The notes: generated by a model from the sequence alone, not told the origin. 64,000 nt of DNA from Aquarana catesbeiana (GCF_042186555.1 NC_133328.1:502102472-502166471); one strand, 5' to 3'; positions 46,621 through 56,521 are shown, counted from the first letter of the stretch. Numbers and translations are program-made.

Positions 46621-47419
46621 TCTAATCCTTGTTTTTTTTTTTTTTTCTCTCCTTTATTCTCTTCTGTTTTTCCTCTGGTATTTCCCTCTTTTTTTCCCTC
46701 TTTTTTATGCAGTGATGTGAGCCCTAATTACCTTTACTGTGGTGTGTTTTGCTGTGACTAATATTACTAACTGCTACATAAGTATATATTGTTAAGAACT
46801 CAATTTCTGCTTTATTGGATGTAGCATTGAGGATATGCTTGTTCTCTTGTTTCTGTTTTGTTGTTTTATGTTTTTATTTGTTGTACCCTTAGTCCTTTGA
46901 TAAGGAGATAAGTAGTATTTATTAAAACTCATGGTACAAAGTGCAATATCACTGTTTAAAAGCACCCATAAAATGTTATCCAAAGCCACATGTAAGCACT
47001 TACATCAAATGCCAACATGCAAAGCTAAGCTGATGTGTACAGATAAAGGCAAGACCCAGTCCCCAAAGCGTGACATCACTCTCTATGCTCTGCCCAACTT
47101 GTTTATTGCACCTGCATGTCCTCAGGGGTCTCTGAGGCACTACACTATATTGCTTTTACTATCTTTTGGCTGCTTGGTGTCTTATGAGTGCTTAGTACAT
47201 ACACTGCCCTTAATGAGAGAAGAGGATTTAAAGTACTGGACCAATTAAGCGGATGTTCAGGGATTATGTATTGAGCCTGTATTACTGCTTCATTTTTGGG
47301 CAGCTTGTCCATGCGGTGAGTGCACAGTCTAACCTCTGTTGTTAGGACGTGCACGTTTATTGGTGTACATCTTTGGATCTTTGGTGAAGGACATCCACAC
47401 ACATATGAATGGAAGTTTT
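46621..47419. other. Host sequence upstream of the intact L1
   Basis: A T-run lies at 46631-46646. No gene or named repeat recognised. The sequence reads on across the L1 target site into 54249. Confidence 0.4.
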
Positions 47420-47725
47420 GCATATTCTTTTTTTTTTTTTTTTTTCTTTCTTTGCCACATCAGTTAACTATATCCAGAGACTGCCTTCAGAGTAATGTTC
47501 ATGTATGTCTCTAATCCAGTCACATCATTGTGGCCATTCAAAAAATATTTTTTTTTTTTTTTTGGAAGGTATTGTGTAACCATATGCATTTTAGTGTATA
47601 ATTGGTTATAAAAGTGCCGCGATACATGTATAGAGCCTATTTCCTGCCTCTCAGGATCAATTGGCCGCATATCCTCGTATTACTATTATATGTGTTTGTG
47701 CATTAATACTTCTCTCGCTGGTGCA

Positions 47726-47762
47726 CCCCCCCCTCCCCCCCACCCCCCTTTTAACCCCCCCT
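47726..47762 (-). promoter_or_regulatory. G-rich polypurine tract in the L1 3' UTR (G-quadruplex candidate)
   Basis: On the minus (sense) strand there are four runs of 6-8 G separated by A, T or TTAAAA-like spacers. This satisfies the G3+N1-7 quadruplex pattern several times over. Mammalian L1 3' UTRs carry a comparable conserved tract. Confidence 0.8.
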
Positions 47763-47870
47763 TATTGTACCCCCATATTCCTCGGGCGCATACTTTGGTC
47801 AATATTACTTTGATACATTGTTGTCTCTCGACTCTAATCTATAAACTACTACTCGCTCAGCCTCACTCCT

Positions 47871-50800
47871 TTAATGGGGAGAACAGGTAAATTCAGTACT
47901 AGATAACACTGCTGAAGGACAAGGCATTGCTTGGATCCACGGGTTCCACATTTTCGCAAACTTATTATGATTGCCTAACCTAGTGTAGAATGTTCTTTCG
48001 CTCCACACAGTGGAGTTGACCGTTCTAATCCAGTCTTCCGGAGTAGGAGGAGTTCTTGATTGCCATGACTGTGCAATCAGTTTCCTGGCCTGGAACAGGC
48101 ATCTTGCTGCCACTACCGCCGTGCTTCTATCTCCCAGACTGTTGGTGACGTATCCCAGCACACAGGTTTTGGGATCTAACTCTAAGTTAGTTTTAAACGT
48201 GGTATTTATTTTCTTTAAGATCTCGGGCCAGTACCTGACTAGTTTTGGGCACCTCCAGAACATATGGATTAGATCGCCTGTATTTCCACATCTAGGGCAT
48301 TCATCATTAGCTCTGTGACCAGATATAAAAAGCTTTTTCGGTGTATAGTAGGATCTATGTAGCAGCATCAGGTGGGAGACTTTTTGCGCGGGAGAAACCG
48401 ACACCTCTGGTCCAAGTTCCAGAATCCTTTTCCACTGCGTGTCCGTAATTTCCCCCACGTCAGCCGCCCACCTGTCCCTGCCCCCGGGAAAGCCTGCCTG
48501 TGTGTTTATTTTCTTTATTAATTGGGTATATATCACTGTAATTAACCCCTTGGAGGTCTCTGATTTTATTATTGTTTGTAGTAGTGGGATCTTGCACCAT
48601 ATGAGGGGTTGTCTTCCGAACTGTTTACTCAAGGCGTGCCTGATCTGTAGATAGCTAAAGAATACTCGATTTGGCAACCCGTACTCATGCCTCAGATCCT
48701 CGAAGGGTTTCAGAGTGTCCCCCTCGTATAATTGTTTCAGTCGGCTTATCCCACTCCTTTCCCACAACTTGTTTCTATCCATTGATAATAGTTCCTGCAG
48801 GAACCTGTTGTTCCAAATTGGTGAGTATTCCGAACTTCCCTTATACCCCATTATTCGCTTAGCTGCCTGCCAAACCTTAGTAATCATTTTAAGTGTTGGG
48901 ATCTCCCGTTGTAACGAATCTGCCTCCAGTGCTTCAACTAATGAGCTATGAGGGCTTCCCTGTAGAATAATTTGGACACTCTTGCCTCCCCCTCCATCAG
49001 TGGCGCATCCGCCAATTTGCTGCAGCTGAGCAGCCAAAAAGTAGGCATACGGGTGGGGGATCGCCAGTCCCCCCTCCGTATCGGGGCACTGTAATTTTTG
49101 TAAGCCTATCCTGGCCTGCCCTTTTTTCCAAATTAGTTCCCTAAAGAGGGATTGAATTCTTTGGAACCATTTCTCCCCAATCCACACTGGTGAATTGTGG
49201 AGCAGGTATAGCAACTGGGGCAGCCATATCATTTTAATCAAATTAGCCCGACCCGCTGTAGAAAGAGGGAGTCTACACCAGATGTCGCACTTTTTTTTAA
49301 ATTTCAGTAAGAGAGGGACCAGGTTGTCCTCAATAAACTCTTCAGGGTTCCTGGATAATACAACGCCAAGATAATTCATTTTCCCCGTGACTCTTAATTG
49401 AGGTAGGCTCGGTGGAATAGGGTTGGCCAATGGATCAATCGGCAGAAGCGATGATTTCTCCCAGTTGATGGTCAGGCCTGAGAACTTGCCAAAGTCCTCC
49501 ACCAAATGAACCACTTTCTCCAATGAGGGGCTCGTGTCCCCAAGGAAGAATAAAACATCGTCCGCAAAAAGCGCTATTTTCTCTTCCTCGCTGTTCCTAT
49601 GGTAACCCTGTATTTCGGCCGATAATCTTACTGCTCCCGCCAATGGCTCCATAGCTAAAACAAACAGCAAAGGTGACAAGGGGCAGCCCTGCCTAGTTCC
49701 TCTTTCAAGGGGGAAGCTTTCCGAGAAGTCGTTATTTACCTTGAGTCTTGCCTTTGGATGGTTATATAGGGTTTTTAACCAATTGATAAATACGGGGCCA
49801 AATCCAAACCTCTCCAGGACCCACCAAAGGTATTCCCACTCCAGGCTATCAAAAGCCTTGGCGGTATCTAAGGACAATATGGCTCTAGACCCCTCGTTCT
49901 CTGCCGGTACCTGAAGATTTAAGTAGGCCCTTCTGATATTGGTACTGGTGGACCGACCGGGGATAAACCCCGATTGGTCCGAATGCACAAGTTTTGTGAT
50001 ACATTTATTTAGTCTGGTTGCCAGTACCCTTGCAACAATCTTGGCATCCGTGCACAGTAATGATATTGGCCTGTATGAGGAGACTTCCGATAGGTCTTTC
50101 CCCTCCTTTGGTATCACCACTATATCGGCCTCTGACATCGACAAGGGTAACCTTCCGTCCTTAATCGACTGCTCCAGAACTTTTAGGAGCTCTGGAAGTA
50201 GCACTTCCCCGTACTTTCTATAGATCTCCAATGGCAAGCCATCCGGGCCTGGAGATTTCTGGCCTGACAACTCCGCGACAGCTTTTTGCAACTCCTCTAG
50301 GGTCAGGGGGGAATCCATCTCGCCCCTGTCCCTGTCCGAGAGCACAGGCAACTCTACCCCTTCCATAAACCTGTCTATCTCGCGCCGGTCCGGCCCCCTA
50401 CGTGACCTGTACAGGTCCCTGTAGAACGCCGAGAATGTCTCCAGGACCTTGGCGGGGTCGGAAGTGATTTCTCCGGACGGTGTCTTAATTGAAAAAATAG
50501 CTGATGGAGATTTATTAGACTTGGTTATATGGGCCAACATCCGGCCCACCCTTTCCCCTTCACCAAAATAATTTTGCTTCTGGAAGAGTCTTTTATTTTC
50601 TACTCTTCTGTTAATTACTTCTCTATATTCTTGTTGTCTGCTGAGCCATTCCGCCTGCTTTTCCGGGGTTGGGTCCGCCACATAGTGTGCTTCTGTTACC
50701 ATAGCTTCCCTGCTAGCCCTCTCCTCCCATTCCCTAGACGTTTTCTTGGCTATGACCACCTGCTGGTGTAATAGTCCTCTAAGAAACGCTTTTAAAGTGT

Positions 50801-51659
50801 CCCACACTACTCCCGCGGGGGCTGAACCAGAGTTGAATGTTACGAACTTTTTTAGTTTAGAGGTAACTTCTGCTGGACCGCTTATTAAGTCCAACCACAA
50901 TGGTTTTATTGTCCACCTCTTGCGGCTAGACTTAACAGTTAGATTCAGAGTCAAGATCAAGGGAGAATGATCCGAAATTCCTCTCGGTTTGTACTCTATG
51001 TTCCCTATTAATTGCATAGCGTCCCCATTGCCTACCGCCATGTCTATGCGCGAGAGAGTGGAGTGTGTCCCTGAATAACAGGAATACTGTCGGATATTTG
51101 GGTTGCGGGATCTCCATAGTTCCCGCCACCCCACCTCCTCCAGAAGTTGGCCTAAACGGCCCTCTGATAGCCTTTCCGCCCGATTAATGGGCGGAAAACG
51201 GTCCAATTTGTTATCTAAAACTGTGTTGAAGTCCCCCACTAATATGATCGGTATATCTACTTTACTTTCCACAAACTCTAGCAGGTCCAGAATAGCCTCT
51301 GTTTTGAACGGAGGGGGAATGTAAATATTTGCTATCACCAGGGGCTGATTTTCCACCACACAGCTCAGGAAGACATAACGACCCAATGGGTCTATTCTGG
51401 CGTCCCTGCAGGAAAACGAGAAACCTCTCCCCACCAATATGCTCACCCCTCTTGAATATGAGGTGTAGACTGAATGATACTGTTCTTGGAATTTGTGGTT
51501 CCGAACCTGTGATTTAGTATCGTTGGTAAGGTGGGTTTCCTGCAAACAAGCCAGACCGACGCCGTGAGCTTCCATTGCCAAGAATACTGCTGCTCTTTTA
51601 GCAGGATCACCCATGCCCCTGATATTCCAGGAGCCTATCCTTAATGTTTTAAAAGGCAT
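47871..51659 (-). CDS. L1 ORF2 protein: endonuclease and reverse transcriptase (intact)
   Basis: 1262 codons from ATG 51659 to TGA. The N-terminal APE endonuclease shows SWNIRGM, CLQETHL (catalytic Glu about residue 41), VGDFNTVL (about 142), SRIDMAVG and SDHSPLI. RT shows VIPKEGKDLSEVSSYRPISL, HSDQSGFIPGRST, LSLDTAKAFDSLEW, GTRQGCPLSPLLFVLAMEP and the FADD active site (residues 698-701). The C-terminal knuckle CPRCGNTGDLIHMFWRC is C-x2-C-x7-H-x4-C at about 1118-1134. All key residues are present. The protein nicks target DNA and primes reverse transcription of its own mRNA at the nick. It follows ORF1 after a 716-bp spacer, so translation probably needs reinitiation or a separate mechanism. 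The CTDAKIVARVLATRL block differs from the other L1 copies here, indicating a separate subfamily. Confidence 0.97.
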   Translation of the reverse strand: MPFKTLRIGSWNIRGMGDPAKRAAVFLAMEAHGVGLACLQETHLTNDTKSQVRNHKFQEQYHSVYTSYSRGVSILVGRGFSFSCRDARIDPLGRYVFLSCVVENQPLVIANIYIPPPFKTEAILDLLEFVESKVDIPIILVGDFNTVLDNKLDRFPPINRAERLSEGRLGQLLEEVGWRELWRSRNPNIRQYSCYSGTHSTLSRIDMAVGNGDAMQLIGNIEYKPRGISDHSPLILTLNLTVKSSRKRWTIKPLWLDLISGPAEVTSKLKKFVTFNSGSAPAGVVWDTLKAFLRGLLHQQVVIAKKTSREWEERASREAMVTEAHYVADPTPEKQAEWLSRQQEYREVINRRVENKRLFQKQNYFGEGERVGRMLAHITKSNKSPSAIFSIKTPSGEITSDPAKVLETFSAFYRDLYRSRRGPDRREIDRFMEGVELPVLSDRDRGEMDSPLTLEELQKAVAELSGQKSPGPDGLPLEIYRKYGEVLLPELLKVLEQSIKDGRLPLSMSEADIVVIPKEGKDLSEVSSYRPISLLCTDAKIVARVLATRLNKCITKLVHSDQSGFIPGRSTSTNIRRAYLNLQVPAENEGSRAILSLDTAKAFDSLEWEYLWWVLERFGFGPVFINWLKTLYNHPKARLKVNNDFSESFPLERGTRQGCPLSPLLFVLAMEPLAGAVRLSAEIQGYHRNSEEEKIALFADDVLFFLGDTSPSLEKVVHLVEDFGKFSGLTINWEKSSLLPIDPLANPIPPSLPQLRVTGKMNYLGVVLSRNPEEFIEDNLVPLLLKFKKKCDIWCRLPLSTAGRANLIKMIWLPQLLYLLHNSPVWIGEKWFQRIQSLFRELIWKKGQARIGLQKLQCPDTEGGLAIPHPYAYFLAAQLQQIGGCATDGGGGKSVQIILQGSPHSSLVEALEADSLQREIPTLKMITKVWQAAKRIMGYKGSSEYSPIWNNRFLQELLSMDRNKLWERSGISRLKQLYEGDTLKPFEDLRHEYGLPNRVFFSYLQIRHALSKQFGRQPLIWCKIPLLQTIIKSETSKGLITVIYTQLIKKINTQAGFPGGRDRWAADVGEITDTQWKRILELGPEVSVSPAQKVSHLMLLHRSYYTPKKLFISGHRANDECPRCGNTGDLIHMFWRCPKLVRYWPEILKKINTTFKTNLELDPKTCVLGYVTNSLGDRSTAVVAARCLFQARKLIAQSWQSRTPPTPEDWIRTVNSTVWSERTFYTRLGNHNKFAKMWNPWIQAMPCPSAVLSSTEFTCSPH

Positions 51660-52375
51660 CTTGGAAAAAAGAAAAAGAAAAAGGAGAAAATCATTTGTGA
51701 ATTTGTGGGTTCCAAGCTCATCGTAAACTCTGTGGTTGTGTTAGCCAAGAAAAAATACAGAGAAAAATAAAAAAAAATGAAGTGAGGAGGGCAGCGGGCC
51801 CCTACATCCGGGGACCCCCCCCCTGCCATTTCTGACTGCAAATACAAATTACTTGTGCTGATGTACATTACATTTGTTTTTGTGAACCAACCCTTCATGC
51901 CTATGTGTGACTTACTTCTACGCCATTGCCTATCCCTGTGACTCACTATAACCCCCCCATCCCAACCCCCTTCGACTTTATCCAACCCCCCTCTTCCCAC
52001 CCTAATTCGTGACCCCCCCCTGCCTAGTTAGGCTAGCCCCAGGGGCTGTGCATGTGACCTTTTTCCCCCCTCCCAACCATACAAGAAGTGACTTCCCACA
52101 CATACATTGAAAAAGTACATTGTGATTTGCTGACACATTCGTCCCCCCCCCCCCCCCCCCACGACCCACTTCCAAGCCCACAAAAAAAAATATGCAACTA
52201 GTGGAATCACCTCCTTCATCCGTGCTTCCACTCTCGTACTCCCCCCAACCCCCCACCCCCGTGTCGTCTACTAATTTATTATAAGAAAAACAAACAAAAA
52301 AGGAGGAAAAGGAGGAAAAAAAAAAATAACGTTTTCCTCCTTTCCTGTCCAGGTTTAAATAGCCTTATTTGGCCC
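51660..52375 (-). other. Inter-ORF spacer of the intact L1
   Basis: 716 bp with a G-run of about 19 on the sense strand (C-run at 52142-52160 on the plus strand), short A-runs and no supported frame. Long homopolymers here may be assembly-sensitive. Confidence 0.8.
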
Positions 52376-53455
52376 TTAGCTCTGTAGGCCCGTTTTATTG
52401 TCTTCCAGCCATTTTGTTGCCCCTGCTATTGTATCGAAAAAATGGGTGGATCCTAAAGCAGTAATGCGTAGCCGTGCAGGATATAACAGGGCATATTCTA
52501 TGTTGTAAGTCCGTAAGTTACGCTTGATGTCCTTAAATTCAGCCCTTCGTTTCTGGAGGTCTGGGGAATAGTCAGGAAAAAATAATATCTTAGCTCCATT
52601 GTACAAAATATCCCCCAGTTCTCTGGCCCTACGCATCAATGTTACCTTGTCTCTATAATTAAGAAGCTTCATTATTATTGGCCTGGGGTACCCCCCTGAT
52701 AGTGGGGTCCTAGTTGGTACTCTGTGGGCTCTTTCGATGGCAAAAAGATGAGAGAAAGTATCCGTCCCAAATATACCCCTAAGCCAATTCTCCAGGAACT
52801 CCTCAGGGTGGGGGCCCTCGCACCGCTCCGGTAGGCCTACCACTCTTACGTTGTTCCTGCGGGACCTATTTTCGATTTCCTCCATTTTCACTTTATGTAG
52901 TCCCATCTGCGTTTTTAGTAGCTTGAGATCTTGCTTTAGTGGGATTAAGTCGTCTTCAGCCTGGCTTACTCTCTCCTCCAGTTCAGATGTTCTAGTTATA
53001 GTCCTTTGTAGTTCTTGGCTTACCCTAATTATCTCTTCCTTTAATCCCGTCAGCTGATCGCTCAGGTCGTTTAAAGAGGCCCTGCAGAAGTTGACAGCCT
53101 GCAAAACGTCTTTCAGCGTGGGTTCAGCATCTACTGATGCGTTTTGCGCAGCAGCATTGCTGGTTGCTAATCCCGTGGAGTCACCCGCAGAACCTTTACT
53201 AGCCGCCGCTTTCATTGTGTGCGTTGCAGCTGATCCTTTTCCTAAGCTCTTTCTATCCCCTGAGCCCCCTGCTTGCGGCCTGTCCTGCTGCTGCTGGGTA
53301 TTTTTAGGTGGTGGTGAAGTGGAGGAATGAGCGAATTTTTCCAGTTTAGCCGCTGCTGCGACTGTTACCTGGTTCGCCTTTTCTTTTGAAGTGCGGGTCA
53401 TTTGGGAGCTAGTGTTGTCCTGTTGCTGTAATTCCTCTCCTTTTTTCCTGGTCAT
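52376..53455 (-). CDS. L1 ORF1 protein: RNA-binding chaperone (intact)
   Basis: 359 codons. A polar, Ala/Ser/Gln-rich N-terminus (about 1-110) precedes a coiled coil (about 110-200: LNDLSDQLTGLKEEIIRVSQ, LEERVSQAEDDLIPLKQDLK) ending in MEEIENRSRRNNVRVVGLPE, which opens the RRM domain. The RRM continues through FAIERAHRVPTRT. The C-terminal domain shows YRDKVTLMRRARELGDILYN and FFPDYSPDLQKRRAEFKDIK. This layout is that of L1 ORF1p (Transposase_22 type). The protein would trimerise, bind LINE RNA and form the ribonucleoprotein with ORF2p. ATG at 53455 is preceded by the CpG-rich 5' UTR. Confidence 0.96.
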   Translation of the reverse strand: MTRKKGEELQQQDNTSSQMTRTSKEKANQVTVAAAAKLEKFAHSSTSPPPKNTQQQQDRPQAGGSGDRKSLGKGSAATHTMKAAASKGSAGDSTGLATSNAAAQNASVDAEPTLKDVLQAVNFCRASLNDLSDQLTGLKEEIIRVSQELQRTITRTSELEERVSQAEDDLIPLKQDLKLLKTQMGLHKVKMEEIENRSRRNNVRVVGLPERCEGPHPEEFLENWLRGIFGTDTFSHLFAIERAHRVPTRTPLSGGYPRPIIMKLLNYRDKVTLMRRARELGDILYNGAKILFFPDYSPDLQKRRAEFKDIKRNLRTYNIEYALLYPARLRITALGSTHFFDTIAGATKWLEDNKTGLQS

Positions 53456-54238
53456 GGCTTATTATATGAGCCGGGGGATGTGTAGGAAGGTTTGGCCACT
53501 CGTGGGGTTAATATTTTCTCCCCCCCTCTCTTATCCTTTCCCCCACTCCTCTTCTCTTCGCACGATATTATCTCAGGTCCAATAATATCCCTTATTGATA
53601 TAGTCCTCCACCAACCGTCATGTAACAGCTTTCCCCAAATATACACTGCTCTCTGTGTGGTAGTATTACAGGCTGTTTAAGGCAGTCTGAGCTCAGGTCT
53701 GGTCATTAGCTGATAGTATATCGGGCTGTCAGGGCTCACCTGTGTCTCCACTCCCCCTTCATCCACCACGATGGGTTAACCCCTGGGGAGGGGGGAGAGA
53801 TAGTCCACTTCTAGTGTACCCCCTAATGTAACTACCAAAGTTTGTACCTTGGCGCTGCCAGATACCTGGGCAGCACAGGGACGCTTCTTTCTCTAAGAGT
53901 AGTTGACAGCTCCTTTCTCTGGGAGCGCACGCCGTCCACGCCGTCTCCTTCCCCTGGAGCCGAAGCCGTCGTCCCGGCAACCGCCCTTCCTCTCCGCTCC
54001 GAGGAGTTCAGATGTGCCGCTTCTCCCGAGCGGCTTAGGTTAGTACTGCGGCGCCACGCTCCGGAGCAGACAGGGGCAGGGGAGCCGATCAGCTGGCTGG
54101 GGGCCGAGATCTTTAGGGGGAGAGAGCCCTTACAGCCAGGTCAAAGCGCTGGAGTAGGTTCCTGCAGACACGGAGGCATCGGGCTGGGGGAGGTTCACTC
54201 GCTCCTCCACTCACTCCCGCATCCGGTCACGCCCCGAC
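53456..54238 (-). promoter_or_regulatory. CpG-rich 5' UTR / probable internal promoter of the intact L1
   Basis: 783 bp, GC- and CpG-rich in its first 400 bp (54238-53840), beginning GTCGGGGCGTGACCGG on the sense strand. Full-length LINEs carry their own promoter here. An antisense frame of 166 codons runs through it on the plus strand (53842-54342). Confidence 0.7.
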
Positions 54239-54248
54239 GCATATTCTT

Positions 54249-54540
54249 AATACTATTCATCATAGTGGAATTTTCTATACTTACCTGTATATTTCTATTA
54301 CTATTCATCCTAGTGGATTTTTTCATACTTACCTGTATATAACATTTGATTATGTTTATATTTATATTTTGATGATTGTGAGCTATTCATTATATTAGTT
54401 TATTATTTTGTCAGTTTTTTTGTTTATTAGCACTGCAGAGTTATATTTGATATTCGAAGAGGTGTTCAGGTATATCACCCTTTATTGCACAGGGCTATCT
54501 GAGGTTTAAAGCGCTGACTATATTTTAGATTTTTTACACA
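54249..54540. other. Host sequence beyond the intact L1
   Basis: Two nearly identical TACTATTCATC.TAGTGGA.TTTT..ATACTTACCTGTATAT units (about 54250-54343), a 48-bp tandem duplication. No gene. Confidence 0.6.
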
Positions 54541-54905
54541 TTTGAAGTCTGACTACAGAACTGTTTTCCAATTTGCAACAGACCATTTTAAACCAGCTTT
54601 GGCCCAGAAAAGATGACTTTTTCGGACAATGCACAGATATGGTTTCTTTCTTGCGTTATAGAGCTTTAACTTGCATTTTTGGATGGCATGATAAACTATG
54701 TTCACAGACAGTGATTTTTGGAAATATTCCTGAGCCCATGCAGTAATAACCATTACAGAATCATGCCTGTCATTGACGCAGTGTCGTCTGGGGGCCAAAG
54801 ATCACGGTATCCAATATTGCATTTTGGCCTTGTTCCTTGTAAACAGAAATTTCTCCAGATTCTCAGAATCTTTTGCTGATATTATGTATTGTAGATGATG
54901 ATAAA
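54541..54905 (-). pseudogene. Tc1-type transposase fragment
   Basis: The minus-strand frame 54798-54553 reads LSVNIVYHAIQKCKLKLYNA, RKKPYLCIVRKSH and FWAKAGLKWSVANWKTVL. This is the segment between the helix-turn-helix region and the first catalytic Asp in Tc1-type transposases. The catalytic core is absent. Confidence is moderate because the fragment is short and diverged. Confidence 0.6.
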
Positions 54906-55365
54906 TTTAAAGTCTTTTTCTGAGACACTCCAACTCTTTAGATGATCTTTTCATACAGATTCATGTTACTGAACTGTTGCCATTTGACCTAATTAGTTCC
55001 ATAATGTTCTTCCAGCTCTTCCTTGTTAGTACCACTTACTTTGCCAGCTTTTATTTGCCCTGTCCAAACTTTTTTGAGACATATGGGATATGATCCCATA
55101 TGTACTTTATATTGCACTGTCACTTTATTATCAAATTTTAAAGTCTTTTTCTGAGACACTCCAACTCTTTAGATGATCTTTTTATACAGATTCATGTTAC
55201 TGAACTGTTGCCATTTGACCTAATTAGTTCCATAATGTTCTTCCAGCTCTTCCTTGTTAGTACCACTTACTTTGCCAGCTTTTATTTGCCCTGTCCAAAC
55301 TTTTTTGAGACATATGGGATATGATCCCATATGTACTTTATATTGCACTGTCACTTTATTATCAC
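54905..55365. repeat. Near-identical 231-bp tandem duplication
   Basis: The block from AAAGTCTTTTTCTGAGACAC to CACTTTATTATCA occurs at about 54909-55133 and again at about 55140-55364. I saw only one substitution inside it (GATCTTTTC against GATCTTTTT) plus one inserted T at the junction. Each unit contains the palindrome ACATATGGGAT-ATG-ATCCCATATGT. Confidence 0.93.
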
Positions 55366-55825
55366 ATATTATGAATTTTGTATATCCAATACTGTTGTCA
55401 CTTTATCAAATATTTGCACATAGGTATTCAAGAAAGAAAAGAAAAATTAACTGGTTTAACTATCACTTATTTAGAATAGTTTATATCCCCAATTCCCAGG
55501 TACTTACTATCAGCTTGTAGTAATTAATTAGGAGGAGCCAGCGCTGTTTATGCAATTCTGCTTATTAACTGAAGAATATCATCAAGGAGGAGGGGGAATA
55601 GGTGACTGATCTGAGGATGGCAGCACACTAAGGATGCTTCGCTAGCACACACAGCCGTACGCAGCCCTACACCTGACACACAGCCTACACCAGCTCTCAG
55701 ATGCCGCGCAAGAAGCTCTACACCACCCCTCACTCTCACCCACATCGGTTGCCTACCCCACAAGGAACATTTCTGAGCTTTTTAAAAGCAAGTCTGCAGC
55801 ACACAGCTGCAGCCTAGGATCCAAG

Positions 55826-55990
55826 ATGGCACCAATCCACCATGAGGAGGAATTCACTGAAGATTCACAGTCGGCTCCTGAGGACTCAGGCAGGGGTAAA
55901 ACCAGATCTGACCTCCCCCTAACCTACTCTGACATGTCAGTGATTGCAGAAGACATCAAATCAACCTTTTCTGCAGTGATCACAGATTTA
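55826..55990 (+). pseudogene. Host L1 ORF1, N-terminal part
   Basis: Opens MAPIHHEEEFTEDSQSAPED and continues to FSAVITDL, where it is cut by the minus-strand L1. The 15-bp target duplication is exactly the five codons VITDL, so the frame resumes at 61098 with the same residues followed by KTNLLVLNEKL. The two halves together gave a typical coiled-coil N-terminal region. Confidence 0.9.
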
Positions 55991-56021
55991 GTGTCAAATA
56001 TGTTTTTATTAACAACAATAT

Positions 56022-56521
56022 NNNNNNNNNNNNNNNNNNNNNNNNNNNNNNNNNNNNNNNNNNNNNNNNNNNNNNNNNNNNNNNNNNNNNNNNNNNNNNN
56101 NNNNNNNNNNNNNNNNNNNNNNNNNNNNNNNNNNNNNNNNNNNNNNNNNNNNNNNNNNNNNNNNNNNNNNNNNNNNNNNNNNNNNNNNNNNNNNNNNNNN
56201 NNNNNNNNNNNNNNNNNNNNNNNNNNNNNNNNNNNNNNNNNNNNNNNNNNNNNNNNNNNNNNNNNNNNNNNNNNNNNNNNNNNNNNNNNNNNNNNNNNNN
56301 NNNNNNNNNNNNNNNNNNNNNNNNNNNNNNNNNNNNNNNNNNNNNNNNNNNNNNNNNNNNNNNNNNNNNNNNNNNNNNNNNNNNNNNNNNNNNNNNNNNN
56401 NNNNNNNNNNNNNNNNNNNNNNNNNNNNNNNNNNNNNNNNNNNNNNNNNNNNNNNNNNNNNNNNNNNNNNNNNNNNNNNNNNNNNNNNNNNNNNNNNNNN
56501 NNNNNNNNNNNNNNNNNNNNN
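56022..56521. other. Assembly gap (500 N)
   Basis: Exactly 500 ambiguous bases, the usual placeholder for a gap of unknown size. It falls within ORF2 of the nested L1, between the RT domain and the 3' end. Confidence 0.98.

Larger units (their letters stand above)
47430..54238 (-). mobile_element. Full-length L1-clade LINE with both ORFs intact
   Basis: A 10-bp duplication GCATATTCTT flanks the element (47420-47429 and 54239-54248). On the minus strand it runs from a CpG-rich 5' UTR (54238-53456) through ORF1 (53455-52376), a 716-bp spacer and ORF2 (51659-47871) to a 441-bp 3' UTR and a poly-A tail of about 17 A (T-run at 47430-47446). No stop or frameshift interrupts either ORF, which makes it a candidate source element. 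Confidence 0.95.

Noticed and set aside
47464..47670. Alternative L1 3' end at the internal A/T run near 47549-47563
   Set aside because: No matching target duplication there, whereas the T-run at 47430 is directly preceded by GCATATTCTT, which recurs at 54239.
47726..47762. CRISPR-like or regularly spaced repeat
   Set aside because: Only homopolymer runs; there are no spacers or palindromic direct repeats, and the context is eukaryotic.
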